A stretch of 64,000 nucleotides of DNA, taken from the NCBI RefSeq assembly GCF_014638845.1, contig NZ_BMFP01000006.1, positions 124,001-188,000 of the forward strand, given 5' to 3'. The notes under the pieces were generated by a model. That model was not told the DNA's origin, did no database searches, and saw only the letters and a program-made list of their open reading frames with translations. The stretch comes from Pontibacter amylolyticus. GTDB taxonomy: Bacteria > Bacteroidota > Bacteroidia > Cytophagales > Hymenobacteraceae. Within the stretch, counting starts at the first letter, position 1; every line of letters begins with the position of its first letter. A program made the translations under genes and the position numbers. Below are positions 8,533-16,742 of the stretch, piece by piece.

Positions 8533-9024
8533 TTACCGAGAATAGTGATCTTCTACAATCCCTTTGAGCTTCTCCAGTACATATTCTGTGAATTGCTTGA
8601 GCAGGCTCAGGCTGTTTCCTTTGAACACTTCCCTGAACTCCTCCGCTTTGCCGTCATACAGAAAGGAAACGAAGATCGTGCCCACCGGTTTTTCGGATGT
8701 TTCGGAGCCTCCGGCGCCCGCAAGGCCGGTAGTGGCGACGCTGATGTCGGCGTTCAGGGCTTTTTTCAGGCCCATCACCATCTCGTTGGTTACCTGCTGC
8801 GACTCGGCGGTGTAGAGGTCCAGCGTGTCCTGTTTCACACCCAGCAGTTTTTTCTTGGCTTCCACATTGTACACCACCAGGCTGCCGATCAGCACATCGC
8901 TGCTGCCTTTGGCTTTTACCAGTTCAGAGGACAGCATGCCAGCCGTGCAACTCTCAGCAAAGGCAACGGTCAGACCATTGTCTTTCAGCATCATGGTCAG
9001 TTCGGTAAGCTCCGTTTGATTCAT
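8533..9024 (-). CDS. CinA family C-terminal domain protein, nicotinamide-nucleotide amidohydrolase
   Basis: The 163-residue protein is a stand-alone CinA C-terminal domain (PncC type). The hallmark FAESCTAGMLSS lies at 22-33, with VLIGSLVVYNVEAKKKLLGV and ATTGLAGAGG further on. The family removes the amide from nicotinamide mononucleotide so that it can be recycled to NAD. The N-terminal molybdopterin-binding-like domain of full CinA is absent, which is common. It lies about 30 bases downstream of the RNA cyclic phosphodiesterase gene on the same strand, so the two may share a transcript. Cytoplasmic; no odd features. Confidence 0.92.
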   Translation of the reverse strand: MNQTELTELTMMLKDNGLTVAFAESCTAGMLSSELVKAKGSSDVLIGSLVVYNVEAKKKLLGVKQDTLDLYTAESQQVTNEMVMGLKKALNADISVATTGLAGAGGSETSEKPVGTIFVSFLYDGKAEEFREVFKGNSLSLLKQFTEYVLEKLKGIVEDHYSR

Positions 9025-9057
9025 AGAGTTATATTTACTTCAGATAAGGGGTGATTC

Positions 9058-9630
9058 TCATACTGTTTTGCCGTCCGGGGGGTTGCCTGTCAGCGGGTAG
9101 CGCTGCAGGATGCTGTAGCGGGGGTGGGGCGATCCTAACTCCGAGTGCCAAACTGCTATCTTATTCACCTGCAGTGTAATAGGGTCATCAGGGTAAAACG
9201 ATTCAAGATCGTGGGGCGCAGGGCGGTCCTTGCGAAAGCGGGCCAGCGTGACATGCGGTTTAGGCTCGCGGTTGGGGGGCGGGGCTTCAGAAAGTGCCAG
9301 CGTGAGGCTCCGACTCAGCTGGGCGAAGGCATCATGGCTTCTAAATCGGGCCCAGATCAGGCGTGGAGAGCGGGGCTTGGGCCCTGGTTCTATGGCCTCC
9401 AGGTACAGATCAAACGGGGCGAACTGCTGTGCCAGGTGGGAGGTGACGTCTTGTATAGCGGCCAACTGAGTGGCAGGTACGTTGCCGATAAAGTAAAGCG
9501 TCAGGTGCAGGTTTTCTGTGGGGATTTGCCGGATGGCGTCACCTTTATACCTACTGGCCTGCTCCGTAAAATACTGCTTGAGCGCGTCAGGAAGCGGCGC
9601 CGCGATGAAGAGTCTGGTGGTTTGGCCCAT
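9058..9630 (-). CDS. thpR: RNA 2',3'-cyclic phosphodiesterase (2H family)
   Basis: The two catalytic HxTx motifs of the 2H phosphoesterase fold are HLTL at 42-45 and HVTL at 126-129, about 84 residues apart as usual in the ThpR/LigT group. The start RLFIAAPLPDALKQ is also typical. The enzyme opens 2',3'-cyclic phosphates on RNA ends to 2'-phosphates. The C-terminal part is rich in proline and basic residues. It is the first gene of a likely two-gene unit with the CinA-type amidohydrolase. The function rests on strong motif matches; the cellular RNA target is not known from sequence. Confidence 0.93.
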   Translation of the reverse strand: MGQTTRLFIAAPLPDALKQYFTEQASRYKGDAIRQIPTENLHLTLYFIGNVPATQLAAIQDVTSHLAQQFAPFDLYLEAIEPGPKPRSPRLIWARFRSHDAFAQLSRSLTLALSEAPPPNREPKPHVTLARFRKDRPAPHDLESFYPDDPITLQVNKIAVWHSELGSPHPRYSILQRYPLTGNPPDGKTV

Positions 9631-9721
9631 GCGTTGTCGTGTCTTTACTCAATGGCTTTGCATACGTAATTAAAGGTCAGGCGTATACTTAGCCTACATT
9701 TGAACAGAGACCCCAATATTC

Positions 9722-10429
9722 ATGATACGAAACTTCTATAAAAAGCTGGCAGCGGGCTTTGCGTTGTTCACCCTCGAGCTGATCTTTGTGATGGTGGTTT
9801 TCCTGGCCTGTGTGCTGGTCTTTCTCTACGTGAGCGCCCAGGTGGTAGAGGCGTCCGGCCCGATCAAGTTCGACGAAGCAGCCTTTGCCGTGGCGGCCGA
9901 CTTGCGAAGCGATGGCTTTACCCGTTTCATTGAGTTCATCACTTTTTTCGCCTCCCGCCACTTCATGACGGCGGCGGGTCTGTTGCTGATCGCCTATTTT
10001 CTGTTCGTGCGGCGGCACAAGTGGTATTCGCTCAAAGTGCCGGTGGTAGCGCTGGGGAGCATTTCGCTCAACCTGGTGCTCAAGTTCTTTTTTGACAGGG
10101 AGCGGCCCGCCATGCCCCTGGTCGACGCCTCCGGCCTGAGTTTCCCGAGCGGACATTCCATGATCGCCGCTTCTTTTTACAGTCTGATCATCTACCTCAC
10201 CTGGAAGCACGTAGATTCAAAGCCGCTACGAAATTTTTTAGTCGCCCTGCTCGTTATTTTTATTTTACTCATCGGCTTCAGTAGAATCTACCTGCGCGTG
10301 CACTATGCAACGGATGTGGTGGCAGGTTTTGCAGCTGGTATTCTGTGGGTTATCTTCGGCATCGGGCTGCTGCGCCGTATCGAGAAGTATACCCGAAAAG
10401 AGATTGCTCCGGTGGTTGAGGAGGAGTGA
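9722..10429 (+). CDS. PAP2-family membrane phosphatase (copy 1)
   Basis: The 235-residue protein has about six membrane helices and the three PAP2 catalytic motifs. Motif 1 is K121 with RP at 128-129 (KFFFDRERP). Motif 2 is PSGH at 142-145. Motif 3 is SR at 187-188, H194 and D198 (SRIYLRVHYATD). Such enzymes remove phosphate from lipid phosphates such as undecaprenyl diphosphate or phosphatidic acid on the outer face of the inner membrane. A second copy with the same layout lies at 11464-12174, after the tRNA gene. The ATG at 9722 starts just before a basic stretch and the first helix. Undecaprenyl recycling would suit the polysaccharide locus, but that is inference. Confidence 0.92.
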   Translation: MIRNFYKKLAAGFALFTLELIFVMVVFLACVLVFLYVSAQVVEASGPIKFDEAAFAVAADLRSDGFTRFIEFITFFASRHFMTAAGLLLIAYFLFVRRHKWYSLKVPVVALGSISLNLVLKFFFDRERPAMPLVDASGLSFPSGHSMIAASFYSLIIYLTWKHVDSKPLRNFLVALLVIFILLIGFSRIYLRVHYATDVVAGFAAGILWVIFGIGLLRRIEKYTRKEIAPVVEEE

Positions 10430-10464
10430 TTCTTTGTAAGAGGAATTTTTTTTCGGGTGAACTA

Positions 10465-10494
10465 TTGCAGATAATAATTTCTGTTATACCTTTG
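10465..10494 (+). promoter_or_regulatory. Promoter of tRNA-Leu
   Basis: A TTG at 10465-10467 is followed after 19 bases by TACCTTTG at 10487-10494, a full match to the Bacteroidota -33/-7 pattern. Transcription would start near 10501, about 50 bases before the tRNA. The -7 box overlaps a copy of the over-represented TATACCT motif. Confidence 0.7.
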
Positions 10495-10550
10495 CAATCC
10501 CAATCAACAAGGGTTAAAGGGTTTTGGGAAACACATTTTGATTACTACCA

Positions 10551-10632
10551 GCGCACGTGGCGAAATTGGTAGACGTGCAGGTCTCAGAAGCCTGTGCCTT
10601 CGGGTGTGGGAGTTCGAGTCTCCCCGTGCGCA
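10551..10632 (+). tRNA. tRNA-Leu, anticodon CAG
   Basis: The acceptor arm pairs GCGCACG (10551-10557) with CGTGCGC (10625-10631), followed by discriminator A. The anticodon stem CAGGT/GCCTG encloses loop CTCAGAA with anticodon CAG, which reads the leucine codon CUG. A long variable arm (class II), typical of tRNA-Leu, and a T arm GGGAGTTCGAGTCTCCC are visible. CCA is not encoded. Confidence 0.96.
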
Positions 10633-10646
10633 CTAATTCAAAATGT

Positions 10647-10680
10647 AAAAGAGCCGACTGCAAAGCCGGCTCTTTTGTTT
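10647..10680 (+). terminator. Rho-independent terminator after tRNA-Leu
   Basis: The stem pairs AAAGAGCCG with CGGCTCTTT (one inner mismatch region) around a short loop and is followed by a T-rich stretch. It sits 15 bases after the tRNA. Confidence 0.85.
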
Positions 10681-11463
10681 TTATACCTTTCTGGAGTGGT
10701 TATCAATTAATTATTTTTAAGTGTGTGAAGGGTATGATGGCGCGAGCGTCCACGCTCGTGTCCGCTATGGTGGGGCCTCTGGCCCAGGTATAGCATACCT
10801 AGCTTCGTAGCTACTTCTTGTTGCAGGTATAGCTACGTATGTTGTTTCATTGCTTCGCCTGTGCGGCGGGCACTCACTTTTTGTCTTGACACAAAAAGTA
10901 AGCAAAAAAGTCAAGACGATTTTAAACTCGCTGACCGCTCAAACACAAAATCGTCATCGGTGCACCTGGCCAGTGCACTTCGTTTCATAGCCAGCGGGGC
11001 AAATAAGTCTTCCTATACCTGCCAGTGGACTGTGTGGTGTGTAGCAGAGGAAAATACAGCGCTTAAACCTGTCAATGGCAGCTTCAGATTCCCCGCCTTA
11101 GACAAGGAGGGGCAGGGGTGGTTGGACCCGGTATAGCAAAAGAACTACTGTAACTACGCAGCTATACCTGAGGGGCGGCAGTAGCAGAAGTCCCCCTTCG
11201 AAGGGGGCAGGGGGATGACAATCGTTCCAAATTCCAGGGACTCTATACAAAGATTCTAACACGCTATACCTGCAGACATCACAGTGTGCGCAGCTCCTGC
11301 GAATGTCCTAACCGACTGCCATCCATAGCCATACCTTTGCCTGTTCAGCCACCGCCGATCTGTTAGACACTCGAAGGTCTGGAAGACACTGCGAGGTCTT
11401 TTCAAAAAACTATACCTCACCTAACCACTCCTTCCTTCGTAAAGTGGGCAAAATGCATGCGAC
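10681..11463. repeat. Gene-free stretch made of short dispersed repeats
   Basis: No credible gene is seen in about 780 bases. The stretch holds a hairpin GAGCGTCCACGCTCG near 10743, a TTTTGTCTTGACACAAAAAG block and a related inverted AAGTCAAGAC near 10880-10915. It also holds a solo CCCCGCCTTAGACAAGG copy (11093-11130) of the 39 bp repeat found inverted at 21859-22025, a CCCCCTTCGAAGGGGG palindrome near 11192, and six copies of AGGTATA/TATACCT. It looks like a sink for repeats between the tRNA and the second PAP2 gene. Confidence 0.65.
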
Positions 11464-12174
11464 ATGAAAAGCCTTACCAAGCGATTTCTGAAACTACTCG
11501 CGTTGCTATCGGCTGAGGCGGTGCTGGTGGCTTTGGCTTTTTTTGCCTGTCTGCTGGTGTTCGGCTACATGACCCGCGAAGTATTCATTCTGCACGACAC
11601 CGGCCTGGACAGTGCCCTGTTTCAATTTGCGGCCTCGCACCGTTCTGAAAGCATGACCCGCCTGATGCGTTTTTTCTCTTTTTTCGCCTCTGCCGACTAC
11701 CTGCTGGTTGCGCCCGCCCTCATCGTGCTGGTCATGGCCTGGTTTCATCACCTGCGCTGGTACGCCCTGAAGGTATTGGTGATCGCCTTTACCAGTACCA
11801 TGCTCAATCAGTTACTTAAGCGTCTTTTTGAACGGCCCCGGCCCGTCACGGCCATGCTGGAGCAGTCGGGGTTAAGTTTTCCCAGCGGTCACGCCATGAT
11901 TGGCAGCTCCTTTTATGGATTACTCATTTACATCGTGTGGCGGGAGGTAAAAGACCCTTTCTGGCGCTGGTTGTGGGTAAGTCTGCTTTCTGTGTTGCTA
12001 CTCCTCATCGGCTACAGCCGCATTTACCTCAATGTGCATTACGCCACCGATGTGCTGGCAGGCTACGCGATGGGTATTATCTGGCTACTAGTTGCTGTCT
12101 GGCTGATGAAGAAACTCGAGCGATGGTATTTTGGGAGGTTAGAAAGGTTGGAAGGGAGAAAGTTAAAAAGTTAA
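11464..12174 (+). CDS. PAP2-family membrane phosphatase (copy 2)
   Basis: The 236-residue protein is a paralogue of the gene at 9722 with the same length and helix plan. Its catalytic motifs are K119 with RP at 126-127 (KRLFERPRP), PSGH at 140-143, and SR 185-186, H192 and D196 (SRIYLNVHYATD). It should hydrolyse a lipid phosphate at the outer face of the inner membrane. The two copies differ at many positions, so the duplication is not recent. It is flanked by repeat-rich gaps on both sides and so is probably transcribed alone. Substrate preference relative to copy 1 cannot be told. Confidence 0.92.
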   Translation: MKSLTKRFLKLLALLSAEAVLVALAFFACLLVFGYMTREVFILHDTGLDSALFQFAASHRSESMTRLMRFFSFFASADYLLVAPALIVLVMAWFHHLRWYALKVLVIAFTSTMLNQLLKRLFERPRPVTAMLEQSGLSFPSGHAMIGSSFYGLLIYIVWREVKDPFWRWLWVSLLSVLLLLIGYSRIYLNVHYATDVLAGYAMGIIWLLVAVWLMKKLERWYFGRLERLEGRKLKS

Positions 12175-12186
12175 AGCTCTTTGTGG

Positions 12187-12516
12187 GGACAGGTCGCGAC
12201 TTCATGTAGTCGATTTTAGAGATTAAAAGATGCTGATTCGGATATACTTGTCTGAACCCTAATGAAGGCCTCAACCCTCAAATTTGCTAGCCTCAAGATC
12301 CGCTTATTCCGGTATACGGGGATGTGGACATCCCCAGCAGAAAACTTCCGGACATGGATGTCCCGAAGAGCGATTAGACATGGATATCCGGAAGAGCAGG
12401 CAGAGAAATTTGATACATGACCAATGGGGGAGAATAATCCAGATCTCTCATTGTATTTGAAATGACAGTTCAGCCCCTTATCTCTTAAATTGCAGGCGTC
12501 GGGTTACAACCTGTCC
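12187..12516. repeat. About 330 bp composite repeat with degenerate terminal inverted repeats
   Basis: The left end GGACAGGTCGCGAC (from 12187) is echoed, inverted and with mismatches, by ACAACCTGTCC ending at 12516. The body holds the same pair of hairpins as the unit at 8150-8510 (block 12313-12375) and a CAGATCTCTC ... TTTGAAATGAC arm near 12441-12463. It has no coding frame. It follows the PAP2 stop codon by 13 bases. Confidence 0.7.
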
Positions 12517-12534
12517 GAATCATGTACTGGCAAC

Positions 12535-12625
12535 AATTAACAATCAGCAATCAACAATTTAACCATTCAACAATTCAACCATCCAACCATCCAACCATCC
12601 AACAATTAACAATTCAACAATTCCC
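12535..12625 (+). repeat. Low-complexity CAACCATTCAACAATT-type repeat
   Basis: The stretch is made of short units such as AACAATT, AACCATTC and CCAACCATC in loose tandem. Similar stretches precede or follow genes at 19968-20003, 20922-20975 and 23008-23030. The role is unknown; it lies in the presumed leader of the TPR protein gene. Confidence 0.7.
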
Positions 12626-12687
12626 TTTGTCTTCAGCATCAGGCAGCTTAATTTAGGGTGATCAACCGCCTCTCTAAAACGGAAACT

Positions 12688-15564
12688 ATGTCTCGCCCCT
12701 TGATTGCCAGTCTTTGCTATACCTTCTTATACCTTACTATACCTGCCTTTGCTCAGCAGCCCGACCAGATCACCGAGGTGAATGCCAGGCTGGAGAAAGA
12801 ACGACGCGCCTTGCGGGAGACAGGTTTAAGACCGTTGCCTGAGAGAGCAGAACGCATGATGGACTTAGGGATGTGGCAGGAGGCTGAGGCACTGCTTAAA
12901 TCAACTGCGGGTTCTCCAGCGGTAAATTTAGCTAAAGCGCGGCTTGCTATGCTGCGGCACGAATACCAGGCAGCGGAAGCGTTGGCAGGAGGGGTGCTGA
13001 AGCAGGAACCTGCCAACAGAGCCGCTTTGCTGTTGCAGGGTAAGCTGCAGATCCAGGCCTGGGAGTTGAAGGAGGCGCTGGCCACCGCCCAAAAACTGCT
13101 GCGTGTCAATCCCAAAGATGAAGCGGCTACCCTGCTGGCGGGACGTATCCTGATGCTGCAGAAGAAGTACAACGAGGCCCTGGCACAGGCGCTGAAAGTG
13201 CAACGCTGGAATCCGGACAATGCCGCCGCTTACCTGCTGGAGTCGGATGTGCTTTTCTGGGACCAGAAGCCGGAGGAGGCCGAGAAACCCCTTGTCAAAA
13301 GCCTCACCCTCGACCCATTCGATGCGGATGCCCGCTTCAATTACGGCTATGCCATCTGGCGCAGGGTGGATGCCACGCAACTCAATGCCATGGCCGCGCA
13401 GTGGGAGTTGGCGCTGGCGCTCAACCCGCTGCACTATGTCACGCACTGGCACTGGGGCAACGGCCATACCAACCTCACCTATGCCGATTATGCCCAGCCG
13501 GAAGACGAAGCCGTGCGCAAAGCCCTGCAACCCGCTGATCAGCTGATCTCACAAAACAAACTGCAGGAGGCATTGGCTGAGATCCGCAAAGTCCAGCAGG
13601 CGTACCCGGCTTCGGTACTGCCCGACATGCTGCGTGGTTCGGCCTATTACATGGCCTTCGACCTGCCGCGCCAGCCGCGCCTCGACTCTGCTGAAGTGAT
13701 CTTTCAGCGTGTCCTCCATAAGAAACAGCACTACGGTCCGGCGCACAACGCCCTGGCCGCTGTCATCAAGCAAAAACAACTCGTATACCTGGCAGCTTAT
13801 GATTCACTCACGCAAGTGATCCGGCAGACGGAGGTCAAGGACCCGGTTAATTTCGCCCGGGTGTTTCCGGATGTAACCTACTATCCGGGTGAGACGGTGA
13901 AGAAAATGGTCTGGTCGCAGCTGTACGCCAGCACGGTGTATTTCCCTTTCCTGTCGCGGCAGGGCGAAAAGTTTGTGATCCCGCCCCTGCACATCGACCT
14001 GGCTATTGCCATGAATTCGCCTTATTTCCGGCAGGCTACCACTTTTGACAATCGTCAGTGGATGGACATCCGGGGGGTGGGCAGCGGGGCAGCCGCCATT
14101 GAGTACGTTATCCGGGGCGCTTACCTGGAGCGGAACGTGGTGCTGCATGAGTATGTGCACCTGTTTCATGGACGGGTATTTACGGACGCTGAAAACAGGG
14201 CTGTGCGCCAGCTTTACCACAATGCCATGAAAGAAGGGCGCACACTCGACTATTATTCAGCCAACAACGAGCACGAATACCTGGCCCAGACCTACCCGGC
14301 CTACTTCGAGCCCGTGAAAGTGCATCCGCTCAACCACAAGTCCGTCAACACCACCGCCGACCTGAAAGCAAAGGATCCGGCGCTCTATACCTTCTTGGAC
14401 GAACTTGTGAAAAGGCAGCAAGCCTACCTGGCCGGCAACAAACAGGCCATGGCCAGCAACTGGGCACAGGTATATTTGAACCTGGCCGACCGTGAAACAA
14501 GAGCACAGAACTACCCCAAAGCGGCCGCGCTCCTCGACTCAGCCCTGACTTGGGACGCCAACTACCAACCTGCCTTGCTTGCCTATGCCGGACTGAAGCA
14601 AAGACAGCTGGCCTTTGACGATGCGCAGCAGTGGTTGCAGCGCGCTCAAAAAGTGAACAAGGACTATGCACCGATCTATGCCGCTGAGGCGGATTTGTTT
14701 GAAGCTCGCCGCAGAGCCGGACAGTTGTCGGTACGCCGGGCAGTGCAGGAGCAGCAGTCGCGTTATGACCAGGCCCTTTTGCTGGAAGATGACCTGCTGA
14801 CCCGCGCCCGCATCAACCAGGCTTTCCGGGAGATGTATGCTGCCTACGGACGTCTTTCTGAGGCCATTGCAGTAGGGGAGCGCTACGTGCAAGAAGCACC
14901 GACTATCTCCACCTACCTGCGCGACCGTCGCGACGAGGCCCAGGCTTATACCAGTTGGCTGCGCGGTACAGCCGCGCCATCGCAGGAGGCGGAGCGCACC
15001 CTGGCGGCACTGGTCGCCCGCAAGCCGCAGCACTATGAACTGCGTCAGCAGTATGCCGAAGTACTGGCCACACAGGGCAAGTATACCGAAGCCATCGCTA
15101 CCCTTGCTGAAGCGCAGCGCATCCTCACAGCGGCAGGTACGCCCCGCCCGGGCTACATGGTCCGCATGGCGGCCTGGCAGTTGCTGTTGGGAGACAAAGC
15201 CGCCGCACAGCAATTGCTGGAGCCCATTAGCAACGGTAAAATGCGTGCCCGCAGCGAAGCTACACTATTGGCCAGGGTATACGCCGGACTTGGTGATACG
15301 AACAAGGCACAGGAGGAGCTCAAGAAGCAACCCGTACAAAACACGCCCGCCGAATTAGCTGATTTTCTGTTCGCCTCCGGCAAGGTATGGGATGCGGAAA
15401 AGGATCACAAACGTGCCCAAAAAGCCTACGAAGCCGCCCTTCGCGAAAACCCATACCTGTACGAAGCCCGCCAAAGCCTGGTCCGGCTGCTGCACGAGGA
15501 GGGTAGAAGCAGCCAGGCCGAACGCCTGCTTACAGAAGGTATAGAGTTGGGGTATAAGTTGTAG
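12688..15564 (+). CDS. Exported TPR protein with an embedded HExxH metallopeptidase-like domain
   Basis: The ATG at 12688 is preferred to the GTG at 12658 because it starts a normal signal peptide (MSRPLIASLCYTFLYLTIPA, then FAQQ). The mature protein of about 940 residues has TPR-type helical repeats at about 70-350 and again at about 600-950. Between them lies a domain with HEYVH at 487-491 and a possible third zinc ligand E530 in NEHEYLAQTYPAYF. This spacing fits gluzincin peptidases. The TPRs probably bind partners and the middle domain may cut a protein in the periplasm. If the zinc site is real this is a peptidase; otherwise a scaffold. The gene stands alone on its strand. Confidence 0.85.
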   Translation: MSRPLIASLCYTFLYLTIPAFAQQPDQITEVNARLEKERRALRETGLRPLPERAERMMDLGMWQEAEALLKSTAGSPAVNLAKARLAMLRHEYQAAEALAGGVLKQEPANRAALLLQGKLQIQAWELKEALATAQKLLRVNPKDEAATLLAGRILMLQKKYNEALAQALKVQRWNPDNAAAYLLESDVLFWDQKPEEAEKPLVKSLTLDPFDADARFNYGYAIWRRVDATQLNAMAAQWELALALNPLHYVTHWHWGNGHTNLTYADYAQPEDEAVRKALQPADQLISQNKLQEALAEIRKVQQAYPASVLPDMLRGSAYYMAFDLPRQPRLDSAEVIFQRVLHKKQHYGPAHNALAAVIKQKQLVYLAAYDSLTQVIRQTEVKDPVNFARVFPDVTYYPGETVKKMVWSQLYASTVYFPFLSRQGEKFVIPPLHIDLAIAMNSPYFRQATTFDNRQWMDIRGVGSGAAAIEYVIRGAYLERNVVLHEYVHLFHGRVFTDAENRAVRQLYHNAMKEGRTLDYYSANNEHEYLAQTYPAYFEPVKVHPLNHKSVNTTADLKAKDPALYTFLDELVKRQQAYLAGNKQAMASNWAQVYLNLADRETRAQNYPKAAALLDSALTWDANYQPALLAYAGLKQRQLAFDDAQQWLQRAQKVNKDYAPIYAAEADLFEARRRAGQLSVRRAVQEQQSRYDQALLLEDDLLTRARINQAFREMYAAYGRLSEAIAVGERYVQEAPTISTYLRDRRDEAQAYTSWLRGTAAPSQEAERTLAALVARKPQHYELRQQYAEVLATQGKYTEAIATLAEAQRILTAAGTPRPGYMVRMAAWQLLLGDKAAAQQLLEPISNGKMRARSEATLLARVYAGLGDTNKAQEELKKQPVQNTPAELADFLFASGKVWDAEKDHKRAQKAYEAALRENPYLYEARQSLVRLLHEEGRSSQAERLLTEGIELGYKL

Positions 15565-15572
15565 GTGGTGTT

Positions 15573-16153
15573 GTCTGAATCAGGATTTACAGGATTTAAG
15601 GATTGACAGGATTCTTGAATTGAATTTAAAAATTTAATAAGATTCTGAATGGATTAAAGGTAGAATCGTAGACTTGCTTTATGGGAAATGAAGAGCTTAC
15701 TTTCAGAATTATTGGCTGTGCTATGAAAGTCCACAGGACGTTAGGCAACGGTTTTCAGCAAGTAATCTACCAAAGGTGTCTGGCAATCGAACTTCAGGCT
15801 GCAGGTATTACTTACGAGCGGGAGAAAGAGCAAGCTATATTCTATAATGGTAATTGAAGTAGGGAGTCGTCGGGCAGATTTTATAGTTGACAACAGTGTT
15901 GTAATCGAGTTGAAGGCATTAATAGACCTGGAAGATGTTCATTTAGCCCAAGCCAAAAACTACGTTGTCGCCTACAATCTTCCACTTGGATTGCTTATTA
16001 ATTTTGGCGCAACAAGCCTACAATACAAAAAGGTCTTCACTACTAATTTTAAAATTAATAACAGCTAGTATTTTAACCAGGATTAGATTACACATCATCA
16101 TATTTGTAAATCAATCCTGTCAATCCTTAAATCCTGTAAATCCTGATTCAGAC
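15573..16153. mobile_element. Small cassette: frameshifted GxxExxY gene between perfect 41 bp inverted repeats
   Basis: The left arm at 15573-15613 (starting GTCTGAATCAGGATTTACAG) and the right arm at 16113-16153 are exact inverted copies over 41 bases. The only content of the 499 bases between them is the GxxExxY-family gene. Its boundaries therefore look like those of a discrete mobile or once-mobile unit. A shorter solo copy of the same repeat is at 1394-1417. No transposase is present, so movement would need help in trans or a role of the nuclease-like protein itself, which is unproven. Confidence 0.7.
15681..16068 (+). pseudogene. GxxExxY family protein (PDDEXK-like nuclease fold), frameshifted
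   Basis: The first frame from the ATG at 15681 gives MGNEELTFRIIGCAMKVHRT and on to residue 58, where a TGA at 15855 stops it. The rest (VIEVGSRRADFIVDN, VIELKA) continues in the +1 shifted frame to the TAG at 16066-16068. Joined, it has the usual length of about 125 residues. The catalytic-looking D in RADF and the ELK are kept. The name motif is altered: GFQQVIY at 24-30 has Gln where Glu is expected. A one-base gain or two-base loss near 15845-15852 explains the break. The family is a predicted PD-(D/E)xK nuclease of unknown role. The gene is probably dead, or a sequencing error should be ruled out. Confidence 0.85.
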
Positions 16154-16181
16154 AATATTCTAAACCCTCTAACCTAAACCC

Positions 16182-16742
16182 ATGAAAAATCTCTTCCGCC
16201 TCGCTTTCTTTCTTTTGTTTATAGGCGTGTTCAGTGCCTGCAATTCCGGCACCTCAACTTCTGATCAGCAGATCGAGGAGATCGAGACTGCTACGGAGGT
16301 GACAACCGTATACCTTGTGCGCCATGCCGAAAAGGATACTACCGATGCCTCGAATGAAGATCCGGAGTTGACAGAGGCAGGCCATGCACGGGCGGAGGCC
16401 TTGCGGGCTTTGCTGGAGGGTCATAAGGTGGATGCTTTGTATGCGACGAAGTATATGCGCACCGGACAGACGCTTTACCCGCTGGCCAAGGAGCGCAACT
16501 TGGAGGTGGTGCAGTACGAAGGGCATGATTTTGAAGGGCTGAAAGCGCGTATCCTGCAGGAGCACCGCGGGCAGACGGTTGTGGTGGCCGGGCACTCCAA
16601 TACCCTGCTGCCGATCATCGAAGCGTTTGGTGCGACAAAGCCTTTCGAAGAGATTGCAGACAGCCAATACCGCTATCTGTTTAAACTGACTGTTCGTCCG
16701 GACAGTACGGCTAGCGTGGAGGTGACAGAATTTGGTGCTTAA
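16182..16742 (+). CDS. Histidine phosphatase family lipoprotein
   Basis: The 186-residue protein has a lipoprotein signal (VFSAC, lipid-bearing Cys20) and a phosphoglycerate-mutase-like phosphatase domain. The phosphorylated histidine is H48 in LVRHAEKD and the second catalytic histidine is H138 in VVVAGHSNTLL; an ELTEAGHARAEALR element at 62-75 also fits. It should work at the outer or inner membrane facing the periplasm on an unknown phosphoester. It is convergent with the RDD protein gene and their stops overlap by 4 bases. Confidence 0.92.
   Translation: MKNLFRLAFFLLFIGVFSACNSGTSTSDQQIEEIETATEVTTVYLVRHAEKDTTDASNEDPELTEAGHARAEALRALLEGHKVDALYATKYMRTGQTLYPLAKERNLEVVQYEGHDFEGLKARILQEHRGQTVVVAGHSNTLLPIIEAFGATKPFEEIADSQYRYLFKLTVRPDSTASVEVTEFGA

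Noticed and set aside
10861-11136. Plus-strand frame of 91 codons in the repeat-rich gap
   Set aside because: It spans repeats also seen outside genes (TTTTGTCTTGACACAAAAAG and CCCCGCCTTAGACAAGG) and does not look like a protein.
12535-12625. CRISPR-like array
   Set aside because: The units are short and irregular and there are no unique spacers of even length; no cas genes are in the window.
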